The notes: generated from the letters alone by a model not told the origin. 64,000 nt of DNA from Zavarzinia compransoris (GCF_003173055.1 NZ_QGLF01000001.1:131085-195084), one strand, 5' to 3'; counted from the first letter of the stretch, positions 7,317 through 20,602 are shown. Numbers and translations: made by a program.

Positions 7317-8443
7317 AATATGTCGACGAATTCCGCGACCGCGAGAAGGCGGAAGCGCTGATCCGCGAAATCACCGCGGTGGTGCGGGAGATCGACAGCG
7401 CCCGCCACCGCCCGCTGAACATCATGGAAGTCTGCGGCGGCCACACCCATTCGATCTTCCGCTACGGCCTCGAAGGCATGCTGCCGAAGGAGATCGAGCT
7501 GATCCACGGCCCCGGCTGCCCGGTCTGCGTGCTGCCCATGGGACGGGTCGACGATTGCGTCGCCATCGCCGAACGGCCGGAAGTGATCTTCACCACCTTC
7601 GGCGACGCCATGCGCGTGCCCGGCTCGCGCAAGAGCCTGATGCAGGCCAAGGCCGAGGGCGCCGACGTGCGCATGGTCTATTCCCCCCTCGACGCCCTGG
7701 CGCTGGCCCGCCGCCACCCCGACCGCGAGGTGGTGTTCTTCGCCCTCGGCTTCGAGACCACCATGCCCTCGACCGCGCTGACCGTCCTTCAGGCCGAGGC
7801 GGAGGGGATCGGGAATTTCACCCTGTTCTGCAACCACATCACCATCGTGCCGACGATCAAGGCCATTCTCGACAGCCCGGACCTGCAACTCGATGGGTTT
7901 CTCGGGCCGGGCCATGTCTCCATGGTCACCGGCACCGCGCCCTATCAGTTCATCGCCCGGCACTATGGGCGTCCCCTGGTGGTCGCCGGCTTCGAGCCTT
8001 TGGACATCCTGCACGGGATCTGGATGGTGCTGAAGCAGATCCGCGACGGCCGGGCCGAGGTCGAGAACCAATATGCCCGCATCGTGCCCGATGCCGGCAA
8101 TGCCGCGGCGCTGGCCGCGGTCGGCCGGGTCTACGAATTGCGCGAATTCTTCGAATGGCGGGGCCTCGGCTCCATCGATCATTCGGGGGTGCGCCTGCGC
8201 GAAGCCTATGCCCGTTTCGATGCCGAACGGCGCTTCGCCATTCCGAATGTGACCATCGCCGATCCTTCGTCGTGCCAATGCGGCGAAGTGCTGAAGGGCG
8301 TGATCAAGCCCTGGCAATGCAAGATGTTCGGCACCGACTGCAACCCGGAAACGCCGCTCGGCGCGCTCATGGTCTCGTCCGAGGGGGCCTGCGCCGCCCA
8401 TTACCAATATGGCGGCATCCAGCGTCAGCGGGGGGTGGCATGA
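7313..8443 (+). CDS. hypD: Hydrogenase maturation protein HypD
   Basis: A 376-aa iron-sulfur scaffold on which, with HypC, the Fe(CN)2CO unit is assembled. Family motifs are all visible: EVCGGHTHSIFRYG (active Cys near residue 41), GPGCPVCVLP (about 66-75), GFETTMPSTA, and the C-terminal Cys-rich part with CQCGEVLKG, WQCKMFGTDC and EGACAAHYQYGG that holds the [4Fe-4S] cluster. The ATG at 7313 overlaps the SIS-gene stop (ATGA) and is preceded by GGGGAGGAACGG. The length is usual. Only one hypD occurs in the window, so it probably also serves the HupSL enzyme. Confidence 0.97.
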   Translation: MKYVDEFRDREKAEALIREITAVVREIDSARHRPLNIMEVCGGHTHSIFRYGLEGMLPKEIELIHGPGCPVCVLPMGRVDDCVAIAERPEVIFTTFGDAMRVPGSRKSLMQAKAEGADVRMVYSPLDALALARRHPDREVVFFALGFETTMPSTALTVLQAEAEGIGNFTLFCNHITIVPTIKAILDSPDLQLDGFLGPGHVSMVTGTAPYQFIARHYGRPLVVAGFEPLDILHGIWMVLKQIRDGRAEVENQYARIVPDAGNAAALAAVGRVYELREFFEWRGLGSIDHSGVRLREAYARFDAERRFAIPNVTIADPSSCQCGEVLKGVIKPWQCKMFGTDCNPETPLGALMVSSEGACAAHYQYGGIQRQRGVA

Positions 8444-9507
8444 GCGCCGTCGTCCGGTTGAAGCCCCGCGCCCTCGGCCGCCTTCAGGTCGCCAAGGTGA
8501 CGCTGGCCCATGGCGGCGGCGGCAAGGCGATGAAGGACCTGATCGACGATGTCTTCGTCTCGGCCTTCGACAACGACCTGCTTGCCCCGCTCGAGGATCA
8601 GGCGCGGCTGGACCTGGCCGGTCTCGCCGCCCATGGCGACCGGCTGGCCATGACCACCGACGGTTACGTCGTCGATCCCCTGTTCTTTCCGGGCGGCGAT
8701 ATCGGCAAGCTGGCGATCTGCGGCACGGTGAACGACCTTGCGGTCGGCGGCGCGGTTCCCCTTTATCTCTCCTGTGCCGTGGTGATCGAGGAGGGGATGG
8801 CGGTCGAGGACCTGCGCGCCATCGCCCGCTCCATGGCGGAAACCGCCCGGGCCGCCCGGGTTTCCATCGTCACCGGCGATACCAAGGTGGTGCCGCGCGG
8901 CGCCTGCGACAAGATCTTCATCACCACCACCGGGATCGGCGTCATCCGCAAGGGGGTGGAGATCGGTGCCGCCCGCGCCCGGATTGGCGACGTCGTGCTG
9001 GTCAACGGCCGCCTGGGCGACCATGGCGCCGCCATCCTCTGCGCCCGGGGCGACATGGCGCTGGAAAGCCCGGTGGAAAGCGATTGCGCCGCCCTGCACG
9101 GCATGATCGCCGATCTTCTCGCCGCCGTGCCGGGGGTGCGCTTCCTGCGCGATGCGACCCGGGGCGGCATCGCCACCGTGCTGAACGAATTGGCCGCGGC
9201 GTCCGAGGTCGCGATCGAGATCGACGAGCGGGCGACGCCGATTGCTGAGGGGGTGCGCGGCTTCTGCGAAATCCTGGGGCTCGATCCGCTCTATCTCGCC
9301 AATGAAGGCAAGATCGTGATTGCCGTCGCGCCCGAGGATGCGGAAGGCGCGCTTGCGGCCTTGCGCGCCCATCCCCTGGGGCGGGACGCCTGCGCCATCG
9401 GCCGCGTGACCGCGGGCGAGCCGGGGCGGGTGACCATGAACACGGTCTTCGGCGGCCGGCGCATCGTCGACATGCTGGTCGGCGAACAATTGCCGCGCAT
9501 CTGCTAG
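8440..9507 (+). CDS. hypE: Carbamoyl-phosphate-dependent cyanide donor HypE
   Basis: A 355-aa PurM/AIR-synthase-like enzyme that dehydrates the thiocarboxamide on its own C-terminal Cys to a thiocyanate and passes CN to HypCD. Seen here: LAHGGGGKAMKDLI (about residues 20-33), MTTDGYVVDP, CGTVNDLAVGGA, VTGDTKVV, RDATRGGIATVLNE, and the obligatory C-terminal tetrapeptide PRIC. The start overlaps hypD (ATGA). It accepts the carbamoyl group from HypF encoded in the same operon. No second copy is visible in the window. Confidence 0.97.
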   Translation: MSAVVRLKPRALGRLQVAKVTLAHGGGGKAMKDLIDDVFVSAFDNDLLAPLEDQARLDLAGLAAHGDRLAMTTDGYVVDPLFFPGGDIGKLAICGTVNDLAVGGAVPLYLSCAVVIEEGMAVEDLRAIARSMAETARAARVSIVTGDTKVVPRGACDKIFITTTGIGVIRKGVEIGAARARIGDVVLVNGRLGDHGAAILCARGDMALESPVESDCAALHGMIADLLAAVPGVRFLRDATRGGIATVLNELAAASEVAIEIDERATPIAEGVRGFCEILGLDPLYLANEGKIVIAVAPEDAEGALAALRAHPLGRDACAIGRVTAGEPGRVTMNTVFGGRRIVDMLVGEQLPRIC

Positions 9508-9516
9508 GGGCCGGCA

Positions 9517-9855
9517 ATGCATGAGCTGAGCATCACCCGCAACATCGTCGCCATCGTGGGCGAGGCGGCGAAGGGCCGCCCGGTCGGCACGGTGACGCTC
9601 GAGATCGGCATGCTCAGCGGCGTCCTGGCCGAGGCGATCGCCTTCTGCTTCGAGATCGTCGCCGAGGGCACGGCGGCGGAAGGCGCGCGGCTCGATATCC
9701 GGCAGGTGCCGGGCCGGGCGCGCTGCGGCGATTGCGGGCAGGAATTCGACACGCCCGACCTGTTCACGCCCTGTCCCTGCGGGTCGCGCAACGTTACCAG
9801 GATCGCGGGCGAGGAATTGAAGATCCGATCAATCGAACTGAAGGAGACGGCCTGA
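9517..9855 (+). CDS. hypA: Nickel-insertion protein HypA (copy 1)
   Basis: A 112-aa metallochaperone delivering Ni2+ with HypB to the hydrogenase large subunit. The N-terminal MHELSI has the Ni-binding His2. The zinc site is built from CGDC (about residues 69-72) and CPCGS (about 87-91). Ten base pairs separate it from hypE, and it shares one base with the hypB start (TGATG). A second hypA (38765) lies in the hup cluster and is clearly divergent (MHEMAL), suggesting client-specific chaperones. Confidence 0.95.
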   Translation: MHELSITRNIVAIVGEAAKGRPVGTVTLEIGMLSGVLAEAIAFCFEIVAEGTAAEGARLDIRQVPGRARCGDCGQEFDTPDLFTPCPCGSRNVTRIAGEELKIRSIELKETA

Positions 9856-10718
9856 TGTGCACGGTTTGCGGATGTTCCAGCGGCGCCACGGTCACGATCA
9901 CGGACCTGAGCCACGATCACGGTCACCATCACGACCATGACCATGGCCACGGCCACCACCACCATGACCACGGCCATCATCACGATCACGATCACCACCA
10001 TGATCACGATCATGCCCCTGACGACGGCCTTCTCGCCCTCGAAGCCAGGGTCCTGGCCAAGAACGATGCCCTGGCGGAGCGCAACCGGGCATGGTTCGCG
10101 GGGCGCGAGATCCTGGCCCTGAACCTCGTCTCGTCGCCCGGTGCCGGCAAGACTAGCCTGCTCGAACGTACGATCCGCGACCTTGGCCGCGACCTGGCGC
10201 TCTATGTCATCGAGGGCGATCAGGCGACGGCCAACGATGGCGAGCGCATTCGCGCCGCCGGCGCCCCGGTGGTGCAGGTCAATACCGGCACCGGCTGCCA
10301 TCTCGAGGCGGAGATGATCGCCCGCGGTCTGGCCGAATTGCGCCCGGCGGCCGGTTCGGTGGTCATGATCGAGAATGTCGGCAATCTCGTCTGCCCGGCG
10401 CTGTTCGATCTGGGCGAGCGGGCGAAAGTGGCGGTCCTGTCGGTGACGGAGGGGGAGGACAAGCCCCTGAAGTATCCCCATATGTTCCGTGCCGCCAGCC
10501 TGATGATCCTGAACAAGATCGATCTTCTGCCCTATGTCGATTTCGACGTCGGCAAGGCGATCGCCCATGCCCGCACGGTCAATCCGCGGATCGAGGTGCT
10601 GCGCCTTTCGGTGCGCAGCGGCGAAGGGCTGGCGGATTGGTACGACTGGCTGCGCGATCAGGCGGCTTCGACGCGCGATGCCGCCTTCGGCACCGCCGCC
10701 GTCTCAGCGCAGCCGTGA
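9855..10718 (+). CDS. hypB: His-rich GTPase HypB (copy 1), nickel storage and insertion
   Basis: A 287-aa GTPase. The N-terminus MCTVCGC is the high-affinity Ni site type. A His/Asp-rich stretch follows at about residues 20-55 ([10 protein letters not shown]-like repeats) and probably stores several nickel ions. The G domain includes P-loop [26 protein letters not shown] and [10 protein letters not shown]. It ends 15 bp inside the convergent cbbR gene, closing the hydrogenase/hyp operon. The start is the ATG sharing its A with the hypA stop. Confidence 0.96.
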   Translation: MCTVCGCSSGATVTITDLSHDHGHHHDHDHGHGHHHHDHGHHHDHDHHHDHDHAPDDGLLALEARVLAKNDALAERNRAWFAGREILALNLVSSPGAGKTSLLERTIRDLGRDLALYVIEGDQATANDGERIRAAGAPVVQVNTGTGCHLEAEMIARGLAELRPAAGSVVMIENVGNLVCPALFDLGERAKVAVLSVTEGEDKPLKYPHMFRAASLMILNKIDLLPYVDFDVGKAIAHARTVNPRIEVLRLSVRSGEGLADWYDWLRDQAASTRDAAFGTAAVSAQP

Positions 10719-11639
10719 GACGGCAATGATATCGGGCAGGAAATCGCCGCCCCGTTCGATCAGGAAATCGATCAGGGCGCGGGCGGCGGGCACCGGCCGG
10801 CGCTGGCCGAGATGAACGACATGCCATTGCCGCACCACCGGCAGGCCCTTGACGTCGAGGGCGACGAGGCGGCCGTCCGCCAGTTCGGCGCCGACCGTAT
10901 GGCCCGAGAGAAAGGCGATGCCGAGGCAGGCGATCACCGCCTGCTTGATCGTCTCGTTGCTGTCGATCTGCATGCCGATCACCGGATCGATCTGGGTGCG
11001 GGAAAAGAAGCGTTCCATCAGGCCGCGGGTGCCGCTGCCCGGCTCGCGCACCAGGAAGATTTCCTCGCCGAGCAGCCGGGGCGGGATGTCGGCCCGGCCG
11101 GCCAGGGGATGGCTGGGCGCGGCGATGATCAGGTGGGGGTGATCGCCGATCACTTCCGCCTCGACGTCGAGTTCGACCGGCGGCCGCCCCATGATCGCGA
11201 CATCGATCTCGAAATGCTCCAGGCCCTTCAGGATCGCCGCCCGGTTGCCGACGGAAAGCCGCAATTGGATGCCCGGATGGCGCTGGCGGAAGGCGGCCAG
11301 CGCCTGCGGCGCGAAATATTTGGCGGTCGAGACGACGCCGATCGAAACCGTGCCCTTGTCGGCCCCGGCCAGGCCCGACAGGACCGCCGCGCAATCGGCC
11401 AGCGCCGCCTCGATCCGCTCGATGGTGGCGACCACTTCGCGGCCCGCGTCCGTCACCGTCATCTCGCCGCCGCGCCGTTCGATCAGGGCCAGGTCGACGA
11501 GATCCTGCAATTGCTGCACCTGCATGGTCACGGCCGGCGGCGTCACGCCCAGCGCATTGGCCGCGCGTGTGACCGAGCCGGTCCTGACCACGGCGGCGAA
11601 TGCGCGCAATTGACGCAGGGTGGCGTGCTGCAGTTCCAT
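10704..11639 (-). CDS. cbbR: LysR-type transcriptional activator CbbR
   Basis: A 311-aa LysR regulator divergent from the cbb operon. Winged HTH at about residues 8-65 ([19 protein letters not shown], then [13 protein letters not shown]), followed by a periplasmic-binding-protein-like effector domain, with [12 protein letters not shown] about residues 180-190 typical of CbbR. In other autotrophs CbbR senses metabolites such as RuBP or NADPH and activates cbb transcription. The start is taken at 11639 (MELQHATL), which aligns with family N-termini. An in-frame upstream ATG at 11711 would add 24 residues and cover the operator. The 3' end overlaps hypB. Confidence 0.93.
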   Translation of the reverse strand: MELQHATLRQLRAFAAVVRTGSVTRAANALGVTPPAVTMQVQQLQDLVDLALIERRGGEMTVTDAGREVVATIERIEAALADCAAVLSGLAGADKGTVSIGVVSTAKYFAPQALAAFRQRHPGIQLRLSVGNRAAILKGLEHFEIDVAIMGRPPVELDVEAEVIGDHPHLIIAAPSHPLAGRADIPPRLLGEEIFLVREPGSGTRGLMERFFSRTQIDPVIGMQIDSNETIKQAVIACLGIAFLSGHTVGAELADGRLVALDVKGLPVVRQWHVVHLGQRRPVPAARALIDFLIERGGDFLPDIIAVSRLR

Positions 11640-11660
11640 GACCGGCGGATTTCCTCGATA

Positions 11661-11710
11661 TTCAATATTTCTGAACGATAACCTAACTATTATAAAATTC
11701 CCTGAATTCA
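11661..11710. promoter_or_regulatory. Candidate CbbR operator in cbbR-cbbF intergenic region
   Basis: Within an A+T-rich island of an otherwise G+C-rich region there is TTCAATATTTCTGAA (11661-11675), an inverted repeat TTCA-N7-TGAA matching the LysR T-N11-A rule. The same half-sites fused as TGAATTCA lie at 11703-11710. A TATAAA-like element lies between them. Position and symmetry suggest CbbR binding and the divergent promoters; binding is inferred. Confidence 0.5.
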
Positions 11711-11807
11711 ATCAATTGCCGATCCTCCTTCCGAGACGCCGGTGCAGCGCCGGCGCAACAAGGAAGCGGAGCCTGCCTGTCGGGCCCCGAGGGAGAGGAT
11801 GCGGCCG

Positions 11808-12860
11808 ATGCGGGCGATACTGACGGATCATCAGATCCTGCTCGAACATTATCTCGACGACTATGCCGGTAAGGACAACCAGCAGGCCGCGGCCGTTGCC
11901 GCGACGGTGCTGGCGCTTGCCGGGGCGGGGCGCCAGCTGGCGGCCCTGGTCGCGCTCGGTCCCCTGGCCGGGGCCATGGCGGCGCTGCGCTGCGGCGAAC
12001 GCTTCGGCGACAGCCAGAAGGAATTGGACCTGCGTTCCCATGATCTCGTCGTCGAGCATCTGGCGGCGGCGCCGGTCGCCATCGTCGGCTCGGAAGAGGC
12101 GGACGAGGCCCTGGTGCTCGACGCCGCGGCCCCCCTCGCGGTCGCCGTCGATCCCCTGGACGGCTCGTCGAACATCGAGACCAACGCGCCGATCGGCACC
12201 ATTTTCTCCATCTATCCGGTGGGCGAGGCGCTGGACAGGGCGCTGCTCCAGCCCGGCTCGGCGCAGCTTGCCGCCGGCCTCATCATCTATGGGCCGCAGA
12301 CCCTGCTGGTCCTGACCGTCGGGCGCGGCACCAGCGTCTTCGTGCTCGATCCGCGCAGCGGCGACTTCGCCCTGGCGACCGCCGCCGCCGCCGTGCCCGC
12401 CCGCACCCGGGAATATGCCATCAACGCCTCGAACCAGCGCCACTGGGACGGCGCCATCAAGCGTTACATCGGCGATTGCCAGAAGGGCGCCGAGGGGCCC
12501 CGCGGCCTCGATTTCAACACCCGCTGGGTCGCGTCCATGGTCGCCGACGCCTATCGCATCCTGGTCCGCGGCGGCATCTATCTCTACCCGGGCGATGACC
12601 GCGCCGGTTACCGCGAGGGCCGCCTGCGCCTGGTCTATGAGGCCAACCCGATCGCCTTCCTGATGGAACAGGCGGGCGGCGCCGCGACCGACGGCCGCGG
12701 GCGCATTCTCGACATCGCGCCGCGCACGCTGCACCAGCGCGTTCCCCTGGTCTTCGGCTCGGCGGACGAGGTCGCCCATGTCGCGCGCTATCACAGCGAT
12801 GCCTTCGCCGGGGGCGACGACTCGCCGCTCTTCGGCGACCGCAGCCTGTTCCGGGCCTGA
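11808..12860 (+). CDS. cbbF: Fructose-1,6-bisphosphatase, class I (CbbF)
   Basis: A 350-aa enzyme that dephosphorylates fructose-1,6-bisphosphate (and commonly sedoheptulose-1,7-bisphosphate in bacteria) to regenerate RuBP. The metal/active-site block AVDPLDGSSNIETN at about residues 110-123 is intact. Also present are LRSHDLVVEHLAA and GSEEADEALV acidic metal ligands and the C-terminal LVYEANPIAFLMEQAGG. ATG 11808 is chosen because GGGAGAGG (11791-11798) is well spaced for it; an in-frame ATG at 11799 is too close. First gene of the cbb operon, with 11 bp to cbbP. Confidence 0.95.
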   Translation: MRAILTDHQILLEHYLDDYAGKDNQQAAAVAATVLALAGAGRQLAALVALGPLAGAMAALRCGERFGDSQKELDLRSHDLVVEHLAAAPVAIVGSEEADEALVLDAAAPLAVAVDPLDGSSNIETNAPIGTIFSIYPVGEALDRALLQPGSAQLAAGLIIYGPQTLLVLTVGRGTSVFVLDPRSGDFALATAAAAVPARTREYAINASNQRHWDGAIKRYIGDCQKGAEGPRGLDFNTRWVASMVADAYRILVRGGIYLYPGDDRAGYREGRLRLVYEANPIAFLMEQAGGAATDGRGRILDIAPRTLHQRVPLVFGSADEVAHVARYHSDAFAGGDDSPLFGDRSLFRA

Positions 12861-12871
12861 GGGAGACGGCG

Positions 12872-13747
12872 ATGTCGACCCGCTATCCGATCATCTCCGT
12901 CACCGGTTCGTCCGGGGCCGGCACCACCTCGGTCCGCAATACCTTCGTGCAGATCTTCCGGCGCGAGGGGATCGCCGCCGCCTATATCGAGGGCGACGCC
13001 TTTCATCGCTACGACCGCAAGGGCATGCGCCAGCAGATGGCCCAGGCCGCGGCCGCCGGCAATCCGAACTTCAGCCACTTCGGGCCCGAGGCCAACCTCC
13101 TGCAGGAACTCGAGGCGGTGTTCTCGGAATATGGCGACCAAGGCACCGGCCGCACCCGCCATTACATCCACGACGATCAGGAGGCGGCGACCTATGGCGG
13201 CGAGCCGGGCACCTTCACCGACTGGGAGCTGCTGCCGAACGAAAGCGACCTGCTGTTCTACGAGGGCCTGCACGGCGCCGCCGCCGGCGACGGCCTGGAC
13301 CTTGCCCGTTACGGCGACCTGAAGATCGGCGTCGTGCCCGTGATCAACCTCGAATGGATCCAGAAGATCCACCGCGACCGTGCGACCCGCGGCTATTCGA
13401 CCGAGGCGGTGATGGACACGATCCTGCGCCGCATGCCGGACTATGTGCATTACATCTGCCCGCAGTTCGCCCGCACCGACATCAATTTCCAGCGCGTGCC
13501 CACGGTCGATACCTCCAATCCCTTCATCGCCCGCTCGATCCCGACGCCGGATGAATCGATGGTGGTGATCCGCTTCGCCAATCCGCGCGGCATCGACTTC
13601 CCCTACCTGCTCGCGATGATCGCCGGCAGTTTCATGTCCCGCGCCAATTCGATCGTCATTCCCGGCAACAAGCTGGACCTCGGCATGCAGCTGATCCTGA
13701 CGCCGATGATCCTGCAGCTGATGCAGCGCAAGAGGAGGGCGGCATGA
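12872..13747 (+). CDS. cbbP: Phosphoribulokinase (CbbP)
   Basis: A 291-aa kinase of the proteobacterial (octameric) PRK type that phosphorylates ribulose-5-phosphate to RuBP with ATP. P-loop variant GSSGAGTTS at about residues 12-20, [10 protein letters not shown] with the catalytic Asp, the lid-like PYxFHGG-equivalent [12 protein letters not shown], and FYEGLHGA. It is the committed CBB enzyme and is encoded directly downstream of cbbF and overlapping cbbT (ATGA). Length and motifs are typical. Confidence 0.96.
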   Translation: MSTRYPIISVTGSSGAGTTSVRNTFVQIFRREGIAAAYIEGDAFHRYDRKGMRQQMAQAAAAGNPNFSHFGPEANLLQELEAVFSEYGDQGTGRTRHYIHDDQEAATYGGEPGTFTDWELLPNESDLLFYEGLHGAAAGDGLDLARYGDLKIGVVPVINLEWIQKIHRDRATRGYSTEAVMDTILRRMPDYVHYICPQFARTDINFQRVPTVDTSNPFIARSIPTPDESMVVIRFANPRGIDFPYLLAMIAGSFMSRANSIVIPGNKLDLGMQLILTPMILQLMQRKRRAA

Positions 13748-15756
13748 CCATCGCCACCACCAGCGATACGCCCGTCGTGGCCAATCTCGCCGATATGGCC
13801 AATGCCATCCGCGTGCTGGCGATGGATGCGGTCGAGAAGGCGGCGTCCGGCCATCCCGGCATGCCCATGGGCATGGCCGATGTCGCCACCGTGCTGTTCT
13901 CGCGCTTCCTGAAGTTCGATCCGGCCGAACCCGAATGGCCCGACCGCGACCGTTTCGTCCTCTCCGCCGGGCACGGCTCGATGCTGCTCTATGCCCTGCT
14001 GCATCTGACCGGCTATCCGGGGATGACCGCCGCGGAACTGGCCCGGTTCCGGCAATGGGGGGCGCTGACCGCCGGCCATCCGGAATACGGCCATACCCCG
14101 GGGGTGGAGACGACCACCGGGCCGCTCGGTGCCGGGATCGCCACCGCGGTCGGCATGGCGCTGGCAGAAGAGATGCAGCGCGCCCGCTTCGGCCGCGGCT
14201 TCGCCGATCACCACACCTATGTGATCGCCGGCGACGGCTGCCTGATGGAGGGGATTTCCCACGAGGCGATTTCGCTGGCCGGGCATCTGCGCCTGTCGCG
14301 GCTGATCGTGCTCTTCGACGACAACGGCATTTCGATCGACGGCGCCGTCACCCTGTCCTGTTCCGACGACCAATTGGCCCGCTTCCGCGCCAGCAATTGG
14401 TCGGTCGAGGCGATCGACGGCCACGACCTCGCGGCGATCGAGGCGGCCCTGGTCCGGGCCCGCGCCGGCGACCGGCCCAGCCTGATCGCCTGCCGCACCG
14501 TGATCGGCCGCGGTGCGCCGACCAAGGCCGGCAGCGCCGCCACCCATGGCGCGCCCCTCGGGGCCGAGGAAATCGCCGCGACGCGCGAAGCCTTCGGCTG
14601 GCAGGCGCCGCCCTTCGTCGTCCCTGATCACATCAAGGCCGCCTGGGCCCAGGTCGGCCGGCGCGGCCAGGCGGCGCGTGCGGCCTGGGGCCGGCGGCTG
14701 TCCTCCGCCCCCGAGGCGCAGCGCCATGCCTTCCTCGACAGCCTGTCGCCCCTGGTGCCGCAGGCGGCGTTCGAAGCCCTACACCTGCTGCGCGCCAGCT
14801 TCATCGCGGCAGGCACCAAGATTGCCACCCGGCAGGCGTCGCAGCGGGCGATCGCCGCACTCCTGCCGGTCATGCCCACGCTGGCCGGCGGCTCGGCGGA
14901 TCTCACCCATTCCAACCTGACCCAGGGCCACGGCCAGCCGGCGGTGCAGCCGCGTGATTTCGCCGGTTCCTATATCCACTTCGGCATCCGCGAGCATGCC
15001 ATGGTCTCGGCCCTGAACGGCATGGCGTTGCACGGCGGCTTCGTGCCCTATGGCGGCACCTTCCTGGTCTTTGCCGATTACTGCCGCCCGGCCATCCGCC
15101 TGGCCGCCCTGATGGGGCTGCGCGTCATCCTGGTGATGACGCACGACTCGATCGGCCTCGGCGAGGACGGCCCGACCCATCAGCCGGTCGAACATCTGGC
15201 CGCCTATCGGGCGATCCCCAATCTGCTCGTGCTGCGGCCGGCGGATGCGGCCGAAACCGCCGAATGCTGGGCCATCGCCCTCGCGGAGGAACGCCGGCCG
15301 TCGCTGCTGGCGCTGAGCCGGCAGGCATTGCCCTGCCTGCCCCACGACCCGGCCCTGAGCAAGGCCGCGCGCGGCGCCTATGTCCTGCGCGAGGCGGCGG
15401 GGGACCGTCAGCTGACCCTGATGGCCAGCGGTTCCGAAGTGGCGATCGTGCTTGAAGCGGCCGATGCCCTGGCGGCCGAGGGGCTTCGCGTCGCGGTCGT
15501 CTCGATCCCCTGTTTCGAGCGTTTCGCGGAACAGCCGGCGGAATATCGCGCCGAGGTGCTGGGCAATGCGCCGCGCATCGGCGTCGAGGCGGCGATCGAA
15601 AGCGTCGAATGGCGCCGGCTGCTCGGCGACGGGGGGATCTTCATCGGCATGACGTCTTTCGGCGCTTCGGCCCCGGCGGGCGTTCTCTATCAGGAATTCG
15701 GGATTACGGCCGGGGCGGTGATCGCTGCCGCGCGCCGCTTGGTCGGGGGGGCATGA
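13744..15756 (+). CDS. cbbT: Transketolase (CbbT)
   Basis: A 670-aa thiamine-diphosphate enzyme moving two-carbon units in RuBP regeneration. Visible: [16 protein letters not shown] near residue 40, [27 protein letters not shown], the ThDP/Mg motif [16 protein letters not shown] (about 160-175), and in the pyrimidine domain [15 protein letters not shown] and [18 protein letters not shown]. Starts at ATG overlapping cbbP (ATGA) and overlaps the GAPDH gene at its end. Full length for the family. Confidence 0.97.
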   Translation: MTIATTSDTPVVANLADMANAIRVLAMDAVEKAASGHPGMPMGMADVATVLFSRFLKFDPAEPEWPDRDRFVLSAGHGSMLLYALLHLTGYPGMTAAELARFRQWGALTAGHPEYGHTPGVETTTGPLGAGIATAVGMALAEEMQRARFGRGFADHHTYVIAGDGCLMEGISHEAISLAGHLRLSRLIVLFDDNGISIDGAVTLSCSDDQLARFRASNWSVEAIDGHDLAAIEAALVRARAGDRPSLIACRTVIGRGAPTKAGSAATHGAPLGAEEIAATREAFGWQAPPFVVPDHIKAAWAQVGRRGQAARAAWGRRLSSAPEAQRHAFLDSLSPLVPQAAFEALHLLRASFIAAGTKIATRQASQRAIAALLPVMPTLAGGSADLTHSNLTQGHGQPAVQPRDFAGSYIHFGIREHAMVSALNGMALHGGFVPYGGTFLVFADYCRPAIRLAALMGLRVILVMTHDSIGLGEDGPTHQPVEHLAAYRAIPNLLVLRPADAAETAECWAIALAEERRPSLLALSRQALPCLPHDPALSKAARGAYVLREAAGDRQLTLMASGSEVAIVLEAADALAAEGLRVAVVSIPCFERFAEQPAEYRAEVLGNAPRIGVEAAIESVEWRRLLGDGGIFIGMTSFGASAPAGVLYQEFGITAGAVIAAARRLVGGA

Positions 15757-16781
15757 GCATGACGGCAAGAGTGGCGATCAATGGCTTCGGCCGCATCGGG
15801 CGCAATGTGTTGCGCGCCCTCATCGACAGCGGCCGGGACGATATCGAGGTGGTGACCATCAACGACCTCGGCCCGGTCGAGACCAGCGCCCACCTGCTGC
15901 GCTACGATTCGATCCACGGCCGCTTTCCCGGCACCATCGAGGTGGCGGAACGCGATCTCGTCGTCGCCGGCCGGCGCATCGCCGTCACCCAATGCCTGAA
16001 GCCGGCGGACCTCCGCCATGGCGCCCTGGGCATCGACATCGTCTTCGAATGCACCGGCCTGTTCACCACGCGGGACAAGGCCTCGGTCCATCTCGACCAG
16101 GGCGCGCAGCGGGTGCTGGTCTCGGCGCCGGTCGACGATGCCGATGTCACCATCGTCTACGGCGTGAACCACGACAAGCTGCGGCCGGAACATAGGATCG
16201 TCTCCAACGCCTCCTGCACCACCAATTGCCTGGCGCCGCTGGCGCGGGTGCTGAACGAGGCGGTGGGCATCGAGCGCGGCTTCATGACCACGGTCCATTC
16301 CTATACCAACGACCAGCCGTCGCTGGACCAGATGCACCGCGACCTCTATCGCTCGCGGGCGGCGGCCCTGTCCATGATCCCGACGGCGACCGGCGCCGCC
16401 CGGGCGGTCGGCCTCGTCCTGCCGGAATTGAAGGGGCGGCTCGACGGCGTCGCCATCCGGGTGCCGACGCCCAATGTCTCGGCGGTCGACCTGAAATTCG
16501 TCACCACCCGGCCGACCACCGTGGCCGAGGTGAACGAGGCGCTGAAGGCCGCCGCCGCCGGCCCGTTGAAGGGCATCCTGGCGGTGACCGAGGCGCCCAA
16601 TGTCTCGATCGATTTCAACCAGGACCCGGCCTCTTCGACCGTCGCCCTCGACCAGACCAAGGTGATGGACGGCAGCCTCGTCCGCGTCTTGTCGTGGTAC
16701 GACAACGAGTGGGGTTTCTCCAACCGCATGAACGATACCGGCGCCGCCATGGCCCGCCTGCTCGACCGGGTGGCGGCATGA
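15753..16781 (+). CDS. cbbG: Glyceraldehyde-3-phosphate dehydrogenase, type I (CbbG)
   Basis: A 342-aa enzyme that reduces 1,3-bisphosphoglycerate in the CBB direction. N-terminal Rossmann motif [14 protein letters not shown], an Asp after the second strand (INDLGP) suggesting NAD(H) preference, catalytic [12 protein letters not shown] with Cys near residue 155, and [12 protein letters not shown] at the C-terminus. Two ATGs are possible (15753, 15759); the first overlaps the cbbT stop and is chosen. It overlaps the pgk start (ATGA). Confidence 0.96.
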   Translation: MSMTARVAINGFGRIGRNVLRALIDSGRDDIEVVTINDLGPVETSAHLLRYDSIHGRFPGTIEVAERDLVVAGRRIAVTQCLKPADLRHGALGIDIVFECTGLFTTRDKASVHLDQGAQRVLVSAPVDDADVTIVYGVNHDKLRPEHRIVSNASCTTNCLAPLARVLNEAVGIERGFMTTVHSYTNDQPSLDQMHRDLYRSRAAALSMIPTATGAARAVGLVLPELKGRLDGVAIRVPTPNVSAVDLKFVTTRPTTVAEVNEALKAAAAGPLKGILAVTEAPNVSIDFNQDPASSTVALDQTKVMDGSLVRVLSWYDNEWGFSNRMNDTGAAMARLLDRVAA

Positions 16782-18013
16782 GCGGGGCGGCGGCAAGCCC
16801 GGCGCCGGGCAACCGCCGGTTTCCCGGCGTTGCCGGTCTCGGCCCCCTGCACGGGCGCCGGGTGCTGGTCCGCGCCGATCTCAACGTGCCCTTGCGCGAC
16901 GGCGCGGTGAGTGATGCCAGCCGTCTCGAAGCCCTGGTGCCGACGCTGAACCACCTGCGCGAGCGCGGCGCCCGCATCGCCATCCTGTCCCACTTCGGCC
17001 GGCCGAAGGGACATGACCCGGCGCTCAGCCTGCGGCCGGTGGCGCCGGCGCTCGGCGCCTGCTGGGGCGCCGAGATCGGCTTCGCCGAGGATTGCATCGG
17101 CCCCGCCGCCGACCAGGCGATCCGCGCCCTGCCGCCGGGCGGCGCCGTGGTGCTGGAAAACACCAGGTTCCACCCCGGCGAGGAAGCGAATGATCCCGCT
17201 TTCGCCGATGCCCTGGCGCGTCTCGGCGATGCCTATGTGAACGACGCCTTTTCCGCCGCGCACCGCGCCCATGCCTCGACCGAGGGGCTGGCGCGGCGGC
17301 TGCCGGCGGTGGCGGGCCTTGCCTTGCAGGCGGAGCTGGACGCGCTCGAAGCGGCGCTCGGCTCGCCGGTGCGGCCGGTGGCGGCGGTGGTCGGCGGGGC
17401 CAAAGTGTCGTCGAAGCTGGATATTCTCGGCAATCTTATCGGCCGGGTGGATACGCTCGTCATCGGCGGCGGCATGGCCAATACCTTTCTCTTCGCGGAA
17501 GGGCGGGCCATCGGCAAGAGCCTGGCCGAACGGGACCTGGCGGAAACCGCCCGCGCCATCCTCGGCCGCGCCAAGGCCGCGGGGACCGAGATCCTGCTGC
17601 CCATCGATGTCGTGGTCGCGGAAAAATTCGAAGCCCATGCGCCGTCGGCGATCGTTGCGGCGGATGCGGTGCCGCCGGGGGCGATGATCCTCGACCTCGG
17701 GCCGCAATCGGTGGCGCGCATCGCCGGCGCCCTCGGCCGGGCGCGGACGGTGGTGTGGAACGGTCCGCTCGGCGCTTTCGAGCTTGCCCCCTTCGATGCC
17801 GCGACCAAGGCGGCGGCGGGGGAAGTGGCCCGTCTCACCCGGGCCGGCCAGCTGCTTTCGGTCGCCGGCGGCGGCGATACGCTCGCCGCCCTCAACCGGG
17901 CGATGGCCGCCCGCGACTTTTCCTTCGTTTCGACCGCCGGCGGCGCCTTCCTCGAATGGCTGGAAGGCAAGGCGCTGCCCGGGATCGACGTTCTTCTCTC
18001 GCCGCGTTTCTAG
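16778..18013 (+). CDS. cbbK: Phosphoglycerate kinase (CbbK)
   Basis: A 411-aa kinase phosphorylating 3-phosphoglycerate, the first product handled after RuBisCO. Motifs: [11 protein letters not shown] near residue 30, [43 protein letters not shown], and nucleotide-binding WNGPLGAFE and GGGDTLAAL near the C-terminus. Its N-terminus is about 20 residues longer than usual before the conserved core (Ala/Pro-rich), but the ATGA overlap with cbbG supports this start. Encoded between cbbG and cbbA as in many cbb operons. Confidence 0.96.
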   Translation: MSGAAASPAPGNRRFPGVAGLGPLHGRRVLVRADLNVPLRDGAVSDASRLEALVPTLNHLRERGARIAILSHFGRPKGHDPALSLRPVAPALGACWGAEIGFAEDCIGPAADQAIRALPPGGAVVLENTRFHPGEEANDPAFADALARLGDAYVNDAFSAAHRAHASTEGLARRLPAVAGLALQAELDALEAALGSPVRPVAAVVGGAKVSSKLDILGNLIGRVDTLVIGGGMANTFLFAEGRAIGKSLAERDLAETARAILGRAKAAGTEILLPIDVVVAEKFEAHAPSAIVAADAVPPGAMILDLGPQSVARIAGALGRARTVVWNGPLGAFELAPFDAATKAAAGEVARLTRAGQLLSVAGGGDTLAALNRAMAARDFSFVSTAGGAFLEWLEGKALPGIDVLLSPRF

Positions 18014-18024
18014 GAGGCGCTGTC

Positions 18025-20590
<2,566 letters not shown>

Positions 20591-20602
20591 CAGGAGATAG
20601 AG

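Noticed and set aside
9890-10020. His/Asp codon repeats in hypB as a tandem-repeat or CRISPR-like element
   Set aside because: The periodicity comes from alternating CAT/CAC and GAT/GAC codons in a known nickel-binding region; there are no fixed-length repeats and spacers.
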